In this document: positions 1 through 7,749 of the stretch, one piece after another
Layout of the letters: every line of letters starts with the position of its first letter
Position numbering within the stretch: position 1 is the first letter of the stretch
Source of the DNA: Siphonobacter sp. BAB-5405
GTDB lineage: Bacteria; Bacteroidota; Bacteroidia; Cytophagales; Spirosomataceae
Length of the DNA stretch: 64,000 nt
Direction: 5' to 3'
Assembly: GCF_002872335.1 (NCBI RefSeq)
Contig: NZ_NJAG01000003.1
Location: forward strand, 121,901 to 185,900
The notes under the pieces: generated by a model
Seen by the model: only the letters and a program-made list of their open reading frames with translations
Database searches by the model: none
What the model was told of the DNA's origin: nothing
Made by a program: the position numbers and the translations under genes

Positions 1-864
1 GGCTTGCTGAGCAGCCCACTGTTGGGTGAAATCAGCTGCCGCCTCCTGATACAAATCTTCCGTCCGCAAGCCTGAAATCTTCCGCAGTTTGTCCGAAAAA
101 GAAAAGGGGTAGAAGGGGAAACGGTAGTACCGGTCAAGAACCGTATTCCAGACCTCAGGCCCCAGCTTTCTACGGGCGTAATTCGTCAGGTGATAGCCCA
201 GTACGTACCAATCGGGAAGGTTATCCCGGTACGAACCCGCAACGATTTTAGGGTAGCTGAACGGCTTATTTCGGCTTAGTAACTGGGTACGGAGCAGGAG
301 ATTAAACTCCGGGATTCGCCCGCGTCCGCCGGGGGAGAGTGCCGTTTCCGTGCACACGGCGTCTCCTTCCGCAAACCAGTCCGGGATGCCGGTTTTTAGA
401 AAATTAGTAGCATTGTAGCCAAACAGATAGAACAATCCCTTGCTAAGTCCAGTCATCGCTTTCTCATTCTGAACGACGTGCCGGTATTCGTGCACGGCCA
501 GCAGGTCAAGCCAGCGATTATTGCCCAGAAAGTTGGCGTCCTGCGGCGGCGTGATGTAGAACTCCGTATGACGGGGCGTCAGGGTTACAAATCCATTGGA
601 AACCGTAGTTTGGGCTTGCAGCACCAGAGGAATACGACGGGGTTTCCGGCCGAGGGTCTTGGATACGGGCTCATAAACCGTTTCCATGGTATTTGCCAGT
701 CGATTACTAACTGAATCAAGACCTTCCGGATAAATGATCTGGAAGTGGGGCGTCCGGTACTGAAACCAGCGAATGGAGGCAGGATTCTGGCTGGTGTTAC
801 CTAATTGAGCAAGTGCCTGATAGCCAGTCAAACAGCACCATACACAGAAAAGAAAACGATTCAT
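1..864 (-). CDS. Zincin-like metalloprotease, peptidase MA type (partial, 3' end outside window)
   Basis: The frame is open from an ATG at 864 down to base 1, so only the first 288 residues are present. The N-terminus (MNRFLFCVWCCLTGYQALAQ) looks like a signal peptide, so the protein is probably exported. HEYRH at residues 125-129 fits the HExxH zinc motif, and the downstream WFAEG with Glu166 fits the third ligand of gluzincins of the peptidase MA type. In Bacteroidota such N-terminal domains are often followed by a TolB/PD40 beta-propeller, but that part lies outside the window, so this is inference. Substrate unknown. It is divergent from the XRE regulator gene, with about 190 bases between them. 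Confidence 0.72.
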   Translation of the reverse strand, partial: MNRFLFCVWCCLTGYQALAQLGNTSQNPASIRWFQYRTPHFQIIYPEGLDSVSNRLANTMETVYEPVSKTLGRKPRRIPLVLQAQTTVSNGFVTLTPRHTEFYITPPQDANFLGNNRWLDLLAVHEYRHVVQNEKAMTGLSKGLFYLFGYNATNFLKTGIPDWFAEGDAVCTETALSPGGRGRIPEFNLLLRTQLLSRNKPFSYPKIVAGSYRDNLPDWYVLGYHLTNYARRKLGPEVWNTVLDRYYRFPFYPFSFSDKLRKISGLRTEDLYQEAAADFTQQWAAQQA

Positions 865-999
865 TCCTACGAATCTAGGGAAAAAATGAAGGGTGTAAGC
901 TAAGCACAAACTTTGAAATTTTTAGCAGGGGCATTTGAGCGTATTGGTTTTTTTTGAGGAAAAACGGGGTGAATCTGAGGAAACGAAGAATCAAAAAAC

Positions 1000-1029
1000 T
1001 TGACTCGCTTTCTATTTTAAATAGTTTTG
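1000..1029 (+). promoter_or_regulatory. Promoter of the XRE regulator
   Basis: TTG at 1000-1002, a 19-base gap, then TAGTTTTG at 1022-1029 match the Bacteroidota primary-sigma consensus (-33 TTTG, -7 TAnnTTTG). Transcription would start near 1036, only about 23 bases before the ATG at 1059. This argues against the longer reading frame that opens at 954. Confidence 0.6.
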
Positions 1030-1058
1030 CTAAAAATTTTGTCAATTTAGGAGGCGGT

Positions 1059-2039
1059 ATGAGCATCATTAGCGAGAATATTCGGTATCTGCGGAACCGT
1101 AACGATCTGACACAGGAGCAGTTAGCTCGTCGCCTGGGTACCAAAAGGCCAAACATTGGTGCGTACGAAGAAGCGAGAGCCAACCCGCCCCGCGAGACGC
1201 TCATCAAACTTTCGCAATTGTTTGGCGTGACGCTCGATCAGTTGCTGACGGTTGATTTACGCCGGATTCGTGATACGCCCAGCCTGAATTTAGGTCCCGC
1301 CTCCGCGACACCTCCGCCTCCCGTTTACCGTCCTGAAACGGCCCGTCCACCGCAGCCCATTCAAAAAGTGGTGGATACGTATTTTCGGGAAAAATCGCAG
1401 GTCAATCTGGTGGCTCAGCGAGTAACGCTTCGTAAACTCAATCGCTTGGATTTTCTGTCCGATACGCCCGTAGAATTATCCAAAGCATCGGAAGCGTTCA
1501 ATCGGACAACGATTACGGCTCCCTCCGTGGTTCAGGCTCCCGTTACGACAGCCCCAACTCCGGTAGACCCGGGTATTCGGCTGGTCAATCAGGGGCGTAT
1601 GAATGAGTACGTCATGAAATCGCGACAGGGGGAGTACATTCAGCAGTTACCGCCGTTTCAGGGACCGCAAACGAAAGCGGGTGTCATCCGGGCTTTTGAA
1701 GTAGGCGATGATTTTTCCATCCCCGGTTCCATTCTGATTGCCGAGCAGGTAACGGACTGGTATTCGCTCGAAGACTCTAAACATTATCTGATCGTATCCC
1801 GAATGCAGGGTTTACTGTACCGACGGGTCTATAATCAACTGAAAATCAAAGGTACGCTCTTGTTAAGTTCGGATAATTCAGGTATTCAGACGATCGAACT
1901 TTCCCTGAAAGATATTGTGGAGGTCTGGGCCGTTCGCGGCTTTTATAGTACCAAGCTACCCGAACCACCCGTATCGCTTGATCGTATGAAAGCGTTGGTA
2001 GAAGAACTAAAAGAAGAACTTGATCGGGCGAAAGCCTGA
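1059..2039 (+). CDS. XRE-family regulator with S24/LexA-like C-terminal domain
   Basis: This 326-residue protein has a Cro/CI-type helix-turn-helix at about residues 6-62 (LTQEQLARRLGTKRPNIGAY), a Pro-rich linker around 78-105, and a C-terminal region (about 185-290) resembling the S24 fold of LexA/CI-like repressors. I do not see a clear Ser-Lys catalytic dyad, so it may bind a ligand or dimerise rather than cleave itself. The last 25 residues are charged and helical. The start at 1059 is preceded by a GGAGG at 1050-1054 and a well-placed promoter; the frame is also open upstream to 954, but that stretch contains the promoter. Its targets are unknown; the divergent protease gene is one candidate. 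Confidence 0.82.
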   Translation: MSIISENIRYLRNRNDLTQEQLARRLGTKRPNIGAYEEARANPPRETLIKLSQLFGVTLDQLLTVDLRRIRDTPSLNLGPASATPPPPVYRPETARPPQPIQKVVDTYFREKSQVNLVAQRVTLRKLNRLDFLSDTPVELSKASEAFNRTTITAPSVVQAPVTTAPTPVDPGIRLVNQGRMNEYVMKSRQGEYIQQLPPFQGPQTKAGVIRAFEVGDDFSIPGSILIAEQVTDWYSLEDSKHYLIVSRMQGLLYRRVYNQLKIKGTLLLSSDNSGIQTIELSLKDIVEVWAVRGFYSTKLPEPPVSLDRMKALVEELKEELDRAKA

Positions 2040-2050
2040 AACCTAAAAAA

Positions 2051-2071
2051 AGCGGATGGCAACCATCCGCT
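2051..2071. terminator. Bidirectional terminator between convergent genes
   Basis: A perfect 9-bp stem (agcggatgg/ccatccgct) with a 3-base loop has an A-run on its left and a T-run on its right, so it can end both the XRE gene and the minus-strand gene at 2079-2870. Confidence 0.85.
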
Positions 2072-2078
2072 TTTTTGT

Positions 2079-2870
2079 TTATTCTGTAGGTAACTGCGAA
2101 AGTTCGTCCAACGTACGTTCAATGTCGTTCAGGAACCGATTGTTACCGCTCGGATTAACCAGAGATTTGCCAAATTCGTACCAAAGGCCATCGCCGACAT
2201 TGATAAAGTTACCCGGATGATCGGGCTTCTTGGGCGTAGCTTTTTCGGCCAGAAACTCACCCGCGTAGATGAGCCGTAGCACCGGATTCAACGTATCCCA
2301 GCGAAGTTCATTCGACTTTTCAATGTTGTCCACCTGCATATTCATCTTCACCGTACGTTTGGAGAAGAAGACGTTCATTTCCAGTTGAACGGACTTGTCC
2401 TTCAGTTTTTTCAGATAAATCAGTTTCAGCGGAGCTTCCAGACGGGCCGTTTCGTAGATGGCCTGAATGAGTTCCTGCGACAGGTATTCCCAGGGCTCCC
2501 GGTTCCGGGGTTTGCCCAGGAGAGGTTCCTGATCCTTGTATTCAACATTAAGCCAGAACTGATTTTCACCTTCCTGGGCCGGACGACTGGTCTTGTAAAA
2601 GTCGGTTTTAGCAACCAGCGAACGAAGTTCTTCCGTCCAAACGGGCAGGAGGGTACCTTCCCATTCGAAATCATCGTTACCCGTGAATCCTTCGCCCAGA
2701 ATTTCCTCTTCCGTCAGATCGTCCCGATCGGTGTATTCAATGCGAAAAACCACGTGTAATTCGTCCGCCCGATTGACCGTACAGCGGATGAAATATTTAT
2801 GGGAATAGGGAGCAGGGATAAGCTCTGCCGTTTGATAGTTGATCTCGATGGATCGAAGAAGAGTTTCCAT
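2079..2870 (-). CDS. Conserved-looking protein of unknown function
   Basis: I do not recognise this 263-residue protein. It is soluble and acidic, with no signal peptide, membrane segment or cysteine-rich motif. The middle part (about residues 130-175) predicts as helical, and it has Trp/Tyr-rich stretches such as EPWEYL. The ATG at 2870 is chosen over an in-frame GTG two codons upstream. Codon use matches its neighbours, and the gene sits between a shared terminator and menE, transcribed in the same direction as menE with about 80 bases between them. Confidence 0.7.
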   Translation of the reverse strand: METLLRSIEINYQTAELIPAPYSHKYFIRCTVNRADELHVVFRIEYTDRDDLTEEEILGEGFTGNDDFEWEGTLLPVWTEELRSLVAKTDFYKTSRPAQEGENQFWLNVEYKDQEPLLGKPRNREPWEYLSQELIQAIYETARLEAPLKLIYLKKLKDKSVQLEMNVFFSKRTVKMNMQVDNIEKSNELRWDTLNPVLRLIYAGEFLAEKATPKKPDHPGNFINVGDGLWYEFGKSLVNPSGNNRFLNDIERTLDELSQLPTE

Positions 2871-2952
2871 AAGCACAATTCTGTGCGTGAAAAATAGTGA
2901 ATAGTTTTTAGTTTTCGGCGTTTAGAGGCAGTTTTCGGGCAGATCTTAGCAA

Positions 2953-4005
2953 TTATTCAGTGGGTAGCCCTTGTACAGTAGCTCGTTTATCAACTTTTTC
3001 CGTGGGGGTATGCTGGAAAGCATGTACCGTACGTAGAGACCGTGGAGACTTATACGCGGGAAGCTGATTTTTAAGTTGCCGGAGCAGTTCCTGATTTTGT
3101 TCGGGAGCGAGCGACTCCGCTTCGATGACGAGCGTCAGTGCCTGCCCCAGCCGTTCATCGGGAAAACCCCAGGCAAAAAAACGTTTTCCGGGATAATAGG
3201 CCTGTACAATCGGTTCAACCCAACGCTCTACTTCTTCCAGTTGAATTTTAATCCCTCCAGAGTTGATGATATGATCCGCCCGGCCCAGCATACGAAAACG
3301 TCCGCCGTCCTGCATTTCTACGACATCATTGGTCTGAATTCGTTCGAAATTAGAAGCAGCGGCAGTAATGTGCAGGCAATCGCGTTCGTCAAGCCCTAGA
3401 GCTACTCCCGGTAAGGCCTGAAAGTAATCCGACTGCTCGGGACCATTCAGGCAGCGAACGGCAATGTGCGAAACCGTCTCGGTCATGCCATACGTAGCAT
3501 ATACGGGAGCCTGTATTACCTGTAAGGCTGCGTGTAAGCTCTGCGAAACGGCCGCCCCACCAATGATAAGGGCCTTCATTTGATTGAGCTGCGGCAAAGA
3601 TTCACTCGCTTGTTCCAGCAAATGTTGCAGTTGCAGGGGTACAAACGCCGCGAAATCGAGCGAGACATCCTTGGGTAATGGGTCGGAGCTGGGTTCCATC
3701 ACAAAAGTGCGTAATCCGCATTCCAGCGTGCGAACCAGCATCATTACTCCCGCAATGTAGTTGACATTCAAACAGCAAAGGGCCTGATCGCCGGGCTGCA
3801 ACTGAAAGGTTTCAGCCGTAAGACGGGCGGAAGCCTGCATCTGGTCTCGGGTTAGCGTAATAATTTTGGGCGTACCCGTCGAACCGGACGTTTGCAACTG
3901 GAAATGCGATTGACCCGAAAGCCACTGCTGGCAAAAGTTTATGGCCTGAGCTTCGTACTCCGTCTGAGGCTCGGGTAAAGGAAGAGCGGCATCGATTACT
4001 AGCAT
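2953..4005 (-). CDS. menE: o-Succinylbenzoate-CoA ligase MenE (AMP-binding)
   Basis: This 350-residue member of the ANL adenylating superfamily has the P-loop TSGSTGTPK at residues 39-47, the YGMTE motif at 172-176, a GRADHIINSGG hinge near 240-250 and a C-terminal TEKVDKRA segment holding the likely catalytic lysine. The compact length, lacking roughly 100 residues of larger ligases, is what I know of Bacteroidota MenE, which activates o-succinylbenzoate to its CoA thioester in menaquinone synthesis. No other men gene is in the window, so the substrate rests on length and motif similarity; another short acyl-CoA ligase role cannot be excluded. Confidence 0.8.
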   Translation of the reverse strand: MLVIDAALPLPEPQTEYEAQAINFCQQWLSGQSHFQLQTSGSTGTPKIITLTRDQMQASARLTAETFQLQPGDQALCCLNVNYIAGVMMLVRTLECGLRTFVMEPSSDPLPKDVSLDFAAFVPLQLQHLLEQASESLPQLNQMKALIIGGAAVSQSLHAALQVIQAPVYATYGMTETVSHIAVRCLNGPEQSDYFQALPGVALGLDERDCLHITAAASNFERIQTNDVVEMQDGGRFRMLGRADHIINSGGIKIQLEEVERWVEPIVQAYYPGKRFFAWGFPDERLGQALTLVIEAESLAPEQNQELLRQLKNQLPAYKSPRSLRTVHAFQHTPTEKVDKRATVQGLPTE

Positions 4006-4037
4006 GCGTGTAAAATTAACCGGTTGCCTGAGAAAAA

Positions 4038-4068
4038 CGGAGAGCCGTTGTCAGACAACGGCTCTCCG
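4038..4068 (-). terminator. Terminator of dps
   Basis: A 14-bp perfect stem (cggagagccgttgt and its complement) with a 3-base loop is followed on the minus strand by TTTTTCT. It lies 25 bases past the dps stop codon. Confidence 0.8.
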
Positions 4069-4092
4069 CAAGGTAAGTAGACCAACCTGTCC

Positions 4093-4569
4093 TTAGTTAT
4101 TCAAAAAGGCCGAGTACATCCAGACCATTTTTTCCTGCGAACGAATGTAATCGCTCATCAGGGCACTAGTTCCTTCGTCATTAATTTCACCCGCTACCGC
4201 CAGAATTTCGCGTTGCAGGGGCATAATTACCTTAAAGGAATTCAGAATGCCTTCTACCGCCGTAGTGCCGTTGGAAACTTTGGCACTTTCCAGAATTTGC
4301 GACTGATGGGCATATTCCGAATAGTTGTGGTTCGGCGTATACCCTAGCGTTAAGATCCGCTCGGCTACTTCGTCAATTTTTAGTAATAAATCGTTGTACA
4401 GCTCTTCGAATTTTACGTGTAATTCAAAGAATTTTTCGCCCTTGATATTCCAGTGATACCCACGGGTATTTTGGTAAAAAATGGAGTAATTAGCCAGCAG
4501 TTCGTTTAGCTTCTGGGCTAATGCAGCGGATTTATCGGTATCTAAACCAATGGCATTTAAAGTACTCAT
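4093..4569 (-). CDS. dps: Dps-family ferritin-like DNA-protection protein
   Basis: The 158-residue protein has the Dps ferroxidase spacing: His39 (RGYHWNIKG), His51 and Glu55 (HVKFEELYND), Asp66 and Glu70 (IDEVAE). Family members form hollow dodecamers that oxidise and store iron using peroxide and protect DNA under oxidative or starvation stress. The ATG at 4569 is used; upstream in-frame sequence runs into the GH65 gene in another frame. It lies 56 bases after the GH65 stop on the same strand, so read-through from the maltose genes is possible, though the functional link is probably accidental. Confidence 0.92.
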   Translation of the reverse strand: MSTLNAIGLDTDKSAALAQKLNELLANYSIFYQNTRGYHWNIKGEKFFELHVKFEELYNDLLLKIDEVAERILTLGYTPNHNYSEYAHQSQILESAKVSNGTTAVEGILNSFKVIMPLQREILAVAGEINDEGTSALMSDYIRSQEKMVWMYSAFLNN

Positions 4570-4625
4570 GCTATCGTATCGTTCGGTTGACAAAAAGTAA
4601 AACAGCGTTACGGACACAAAGAAAA

Positions 4626-6953
4626 TTACTCTTCCTCGGGGGCTTCGACTACTGCCGCAGGAATGCTGCGGCTTTCGCCCTGAACCCATACCGTAAGCTC
4701 GTCACCCGCCATGTTCTCAATTACTGTGCCATCCGGACGGACGTGTACATTGAGAATATTGTCCCGGAAACGAATGGTAAACGAATAGCTCTGCCATTGC
4801 TCCGGGCAGCGGGGGGATAAGTGAAGCTGTCCGTCGTTCACCCGCAGGCCCCCAAAGCCTTTAACCACTGACATCCAGGTACCTGCCATGGAAGTGATGT
4901 GCAGTCCATCTTCAGTATCATTGTTATAATCATCCAAATCCAGACGACTCGTTCGCAGATACATTTCGTAGGCTTTGTCATCCATTCCCAGCCGGGACGC
5001 CAAAATGGCATGTACGCAGGGCGACAGGGATGATTCATGGACGGTACGGGGTTCGTAGTAATCGTAGTTCTGCCGAATCGTCGCTTCCTCAAATTGATCT
5101 TCGAAGAAGTACAGGCCCTGTAATACGTCCGCCTGCTTGATGAAAGGGGAACGCAAAATCCGATCCCAGGACCATTTCTGGTTCAGTGGACGATCTTCGG
5201 GACGCAGGTCGGTTACGAGAATTTGTTCTTTATCCAGGTAACTATCCTGTTGCAGGAAAACTCCTAATTCTTTCGACTCGGGTAAGTAAAGCTGGTCAAT
5301 AATAGCCTGGAAGCGACCAAACTCCGCTTCTTCGTTGAGCTGCAGTTGCTGACTCAAAGTGGCGTAACGCTCGGCCTCCGCAGTCTTCAACTGATCGGCT
5401 ACCTCCAGCGTATATTGCAGGCACCAGCGAGCGATGTAGTTCGTGTACCAGTTATTGTTCACATTGTTTTCGTACTCATTCGGTCCGGTTACGCCGAGCA
5501 TGACAAATTGTTGACGCTCGTCTGACCACGTAATCCGCTGCGACCAGAAACGGGCAATGCCCAGGAGTACCTCAAAGCCGTATTCACCCAGGTAAGCCGT
5601 ATCGCCGGTATACCGAATGTAATCGTAGATGGCGTAGGCAATGGCTCCGTTACGGTGGATTTCCTCGAAGGTAATTTCCCACTCGTTGTGGCATTCCTCG
5701 CCGTTCATCGTCACCATTGGATAAAGGGCCGCTCCTCCCGTGAAACCCAGCTTCTCAGCGTTTTCAATGGCTTTGCCCAGTTGTTTCCAACGGTAAATGA
5801 GCAGGTTACGGGCTACTTTGGGTTCTGCCGTGGAGAGATAGAAGGGAATGCAGTACGCTTCCGTATCCCAATAGGTCACGCCGCCGTATTTTTCTCCCGT
5901 AAATCCTTTGGGACCAATGTTAAGGCGATCGTCTTCTCCCGTATAGGTCTGACTGAGCTGAAACAGATTAAACCGAATGGCTTGCTGAGCCGCGACGTCT
6001 CCTTCAATGACAATATCCATCTGCTGCCATTTCTGGGCCCAGGCTTCGATTTGTTCCCGCAAGAGTTGTTCGTATCCTTTTTCGGCCATAGTCGCCAGGT
6101 ACGTCTTGGCGTGGGCGAGCAGGTCTTCACGGGCGTGATTCTGGTCACTCAGGTTGCAGGCGTATTTGATCAGAGCGATTTCTTCACCAGCAATGACGTC
6201 CAACTGAATGCGACTGCTAACGAAACCTTCCTGCTTGACGGGCAAGGCCTGAAACGGAAACGAAGCTCCGTCTTTGTACAAAGAAAATTTCTGACCCGTA
6301 ACGACTTCGAATTGTGGTACCCCGTACTCATTCGGTACCGTAGTCAGGTGGAGGTAGCCTTCCGCAAAACCCGTTTCCCGGTGAATCTCCTGCCAGAATT
6401 TCTGGTCGTAATTGGAGTCGCGGTTGGAAATCGTTCCGTCAATGTAGGGCATGATGGTGAGTTTGCCATCAAAATTCAGGGGTTTAATGCAGTAGCGAAT
6501 GACCCCGCCTTCATCGTGGGTGAGCGAACAAAACCGTTTCGCCGTGACGCCCACCTGTTTGCCGGAAGGCAGCATCGCCACAAACGAACGGCTCAGCCAG
6601 CCTTCTTTCATGTTCAGGGTCCGACGGAATTCGTGCACGTGGCAGTTCGCCAGATCCAGTTTTTCGTCCTCCAGCTCAATCTGGATACCAATCCAGTTGG
6701 CGGCATTTATGACTTTCGCAAAGTAATTGGGGTAGCCGTTTTTCCACCAGCCAACCCGGGTTTTGTCCGGGAAGTAGACGCCAGCTACGTAGTTACCCGG
6801 CAGGGTTTTGCCGGAGTAGCCCTCTTCAAAATTGCCCCGCTGACCCATCCGGCCATTGCCCAGGGACATAACCGATTCGGTGATTTCATTCCAGTCCGCA
6901 TGGAAGCCTTCTTCGATGATGCACCATTCATCGTGTTTCAAATAATTTTTCAT
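4626..6953 (-). CDS. GH65 glycoside phosphorylase, probably maltose phosphorylase
   Basis: At 775 residues it has the full length of family GH65. The N-terminal beta-sandwich begins at residue 1, and an (alpha/alpha)6 barrel carries GEKYGGVTYWDTEAY and TGPNEYENN, in which Glu493 is the expected general acid. GH65 enzymes split alpha-glucobioses with inorganic phosphate, giving beta-glucose-1-phosphate and glucose. It has no signal peptide, so it acts in the cytoplasm. The neighbours fit maltose: beta-phosphoglucomutase 114 bases upstream, two GH13 amylases and a sugar symporter. Trehalose, kojibiose or nigerose phosphorylase cannot be excluded from sequence alone. Confidence 0.9.
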   Translation of the reverse strand: MKNYLKHDEWCIIEEGFHADWNEITESVMSLGNGRMGQRGNFEEGYSGKTLPGNYVAGVYFPDKTRVGWWKNGYPNYFAKVINAANWIGIQIELEDEKLDLANCHVHEFRRTLNMKEGWLSRSFVAMLPSGKQVGVTAKRFCSLTHDEGGVIRYCIKPLNFDGKLTIMPYIDGTISNRDSNYDQKFWQEIHRETGFAEGYLHLTTVPNEYGVPQFEVVTGQKFSLYKDGASFPFQALPVKQEGFVSSRIQLDVIAGEEIALIKYACNLSDQNHAREDLLAHAKTYLATMAEKGYEQLLREQIEAWAQKWQQMDIVIEGDVAAQQAIRFNLFQLSQTYTGEDDRLNIGPKGFTGEKYGGVTYWDTEAYCIPFYLSTAEPKVARNLLIYRWKQLGKAIENAEKLGFTGGAALYPMVTMNGEECHNEWEITFEEIHRNGAIAYAIYDYIRYTGDTAYLGEYGFEVLLGIARFWSQRITWSDERQQFVMLGVTGPNEYENNVNNNWYTNYIARWCLQYTLEVADQLKTAEAERYATLSQQLQLNEEAEFGRFQAIIDQLYLPESKELGVFLQQDSYLDKEQILVTDLRPEDRPLNQKWSWDRILRSPFIKQADVLQGLYFFEDQFEEATIRQNYDYYEPRTVHESSLSPCVHAILASRLGMDDKAYEMYLRTSRLDLDDYNNDTEDGLHITSMAGTWMSVVKGFGGLRVNDGQLHLSPRCPEQWQSYSFTIRFRDNILNVHVRPDGTVIENMAGDELTVWVQGESRSIPAAVVEAPEEE

Positions 6954-7067
6954 CCGAGTTTAAGTTCAGCGATTAGTTGTTTCCAGTAGGAGGGATTACT
7001 AATCGATATGTGAAGTACGCCCAGTCAGGAGAGGTCTGAGCGTACGTGAGTTCTTTTCAAAAGGGGT

Positions 7068-7724
7068 TTATTGCCAACCCAGCAGTTCGTCGCTGAGCTT
7101 GGTCCAACTGGTTTCCGTGAAGGCCGTAATGACCACGTCTGCTTCCGTGAGTACTTCCGGAGATCCGACGCCGACGGCTTTCATTCCTCCCCGGTGGGCG
7201 GCTTCAATGCCGGCCACGGCATCTTCAAAGACGACACAATCGGCTGGACTCTGGTGTAAAGCCTGGGCTCCGAGTAAGAAAACTTCCGGATCAGGTTTGC
7301 TTTTGGTAGTATGTGTACCATCGATGATGGCATCAAAGGCGTCGAGCATGTCAATTCGCTCCAGAATCAGCCGGGCGTTTTTGCTGGCGGAACCCAACGC
7401 AATGCCAATCCCCGCTTTTCGTAAGGAATCAAGAAAGTCACGAACGCCGGGAAGAACTTCCTGTGGCGTCATTTGATTGACGTAGGCCAGATACCATTCG
7501 TTTTTGCGAGCAGCCCATTGCTGTTTTTCTTCATCGGATAACGTAACGCCACCCCATTGCAGAATCAATTCCAGCGACTCCATGCGGGAAACACCCTTCA
7601 ACTGTTCGTTCTGGTGTTCCGTGAAGTCAAAACCCAGTTCATTGGCGAGTCGTCGCCAGGCTTTAAAATGATAAACAGCCGTATCAACAATTACTCCGTC
7701 AAGATCAAACAGGCAAGCTTTCAA
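7068..7724 (-). CDS. pgmB: Beta-phosphoglucomutase (HAD superfamily)
   Basis: The 218-residue HAD protein opens with the DxD motif FDLDGV (Asp7 nucleophile, Asp9 acid/base). It has a helical cap, a Ser-containing motif II (ALGSASKNAR) and an EDAVAGIEAA motif binding Mg2+. Family enzymes interconvert beta-glucose-1-phosphate and glucose-6-phosphate through a beta-glucose-1,6-bisphosphate intermediate. That is exactly the product of the adjacent GH65 phosphorylase. The start codon is TTG: no in-frame ATG lies upstream before a stop, and TTG gives the canonical N-terminus. It follows the neopullulanase-like gene by 25 bases and precedes GH65, so these three genes are probably one operon. Confidence 0.9.
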   Translation of the reverse strand: MKACLFDLDGVIVDTAVYHFKAWRRLANELGFDFTEHQNEQLKGVSRMESLELILQWGGVTLSDEEKQQWAARKNEWYLAYVNQMTPQEVLPGVRDFLDSLRKAGIGIALGSASKNARLILERIDMLDAFDAIIDGTHTTKSKPDPEVFLLGAQALHQSPADCVVFEDAVAGIEAAHRGGMKAVGVGSPEVLTEADVVITAFTETSWTKLSDELLGWQ

Positions 7725-7749
7725 GGCAATCTAAAGTTTTGGTTTCCAG

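Noticed and set aside
954..1058. N-terminal extension of the XRE regulator
   Set aside because: The stretch contains the matching promoter and codes a basic segment foreign to the family; the ATG at 1059 follows a GGAGG.
2385..2759. Plus-strand frame of 124 residues inside the unknown gene at 2079-2870
   Set aside because: It is antisense, of odd composition and without promoter; the minus-strand frame is longer and spans the region between terminator and menE.
5655..6989. 444-residue open frame antisense to the GH65 gene
   Set aside because: It mirrors GH65 codons in another frame, has no recognisable domain and no promoter, while GH65 is a clear family member with catalytic residues.
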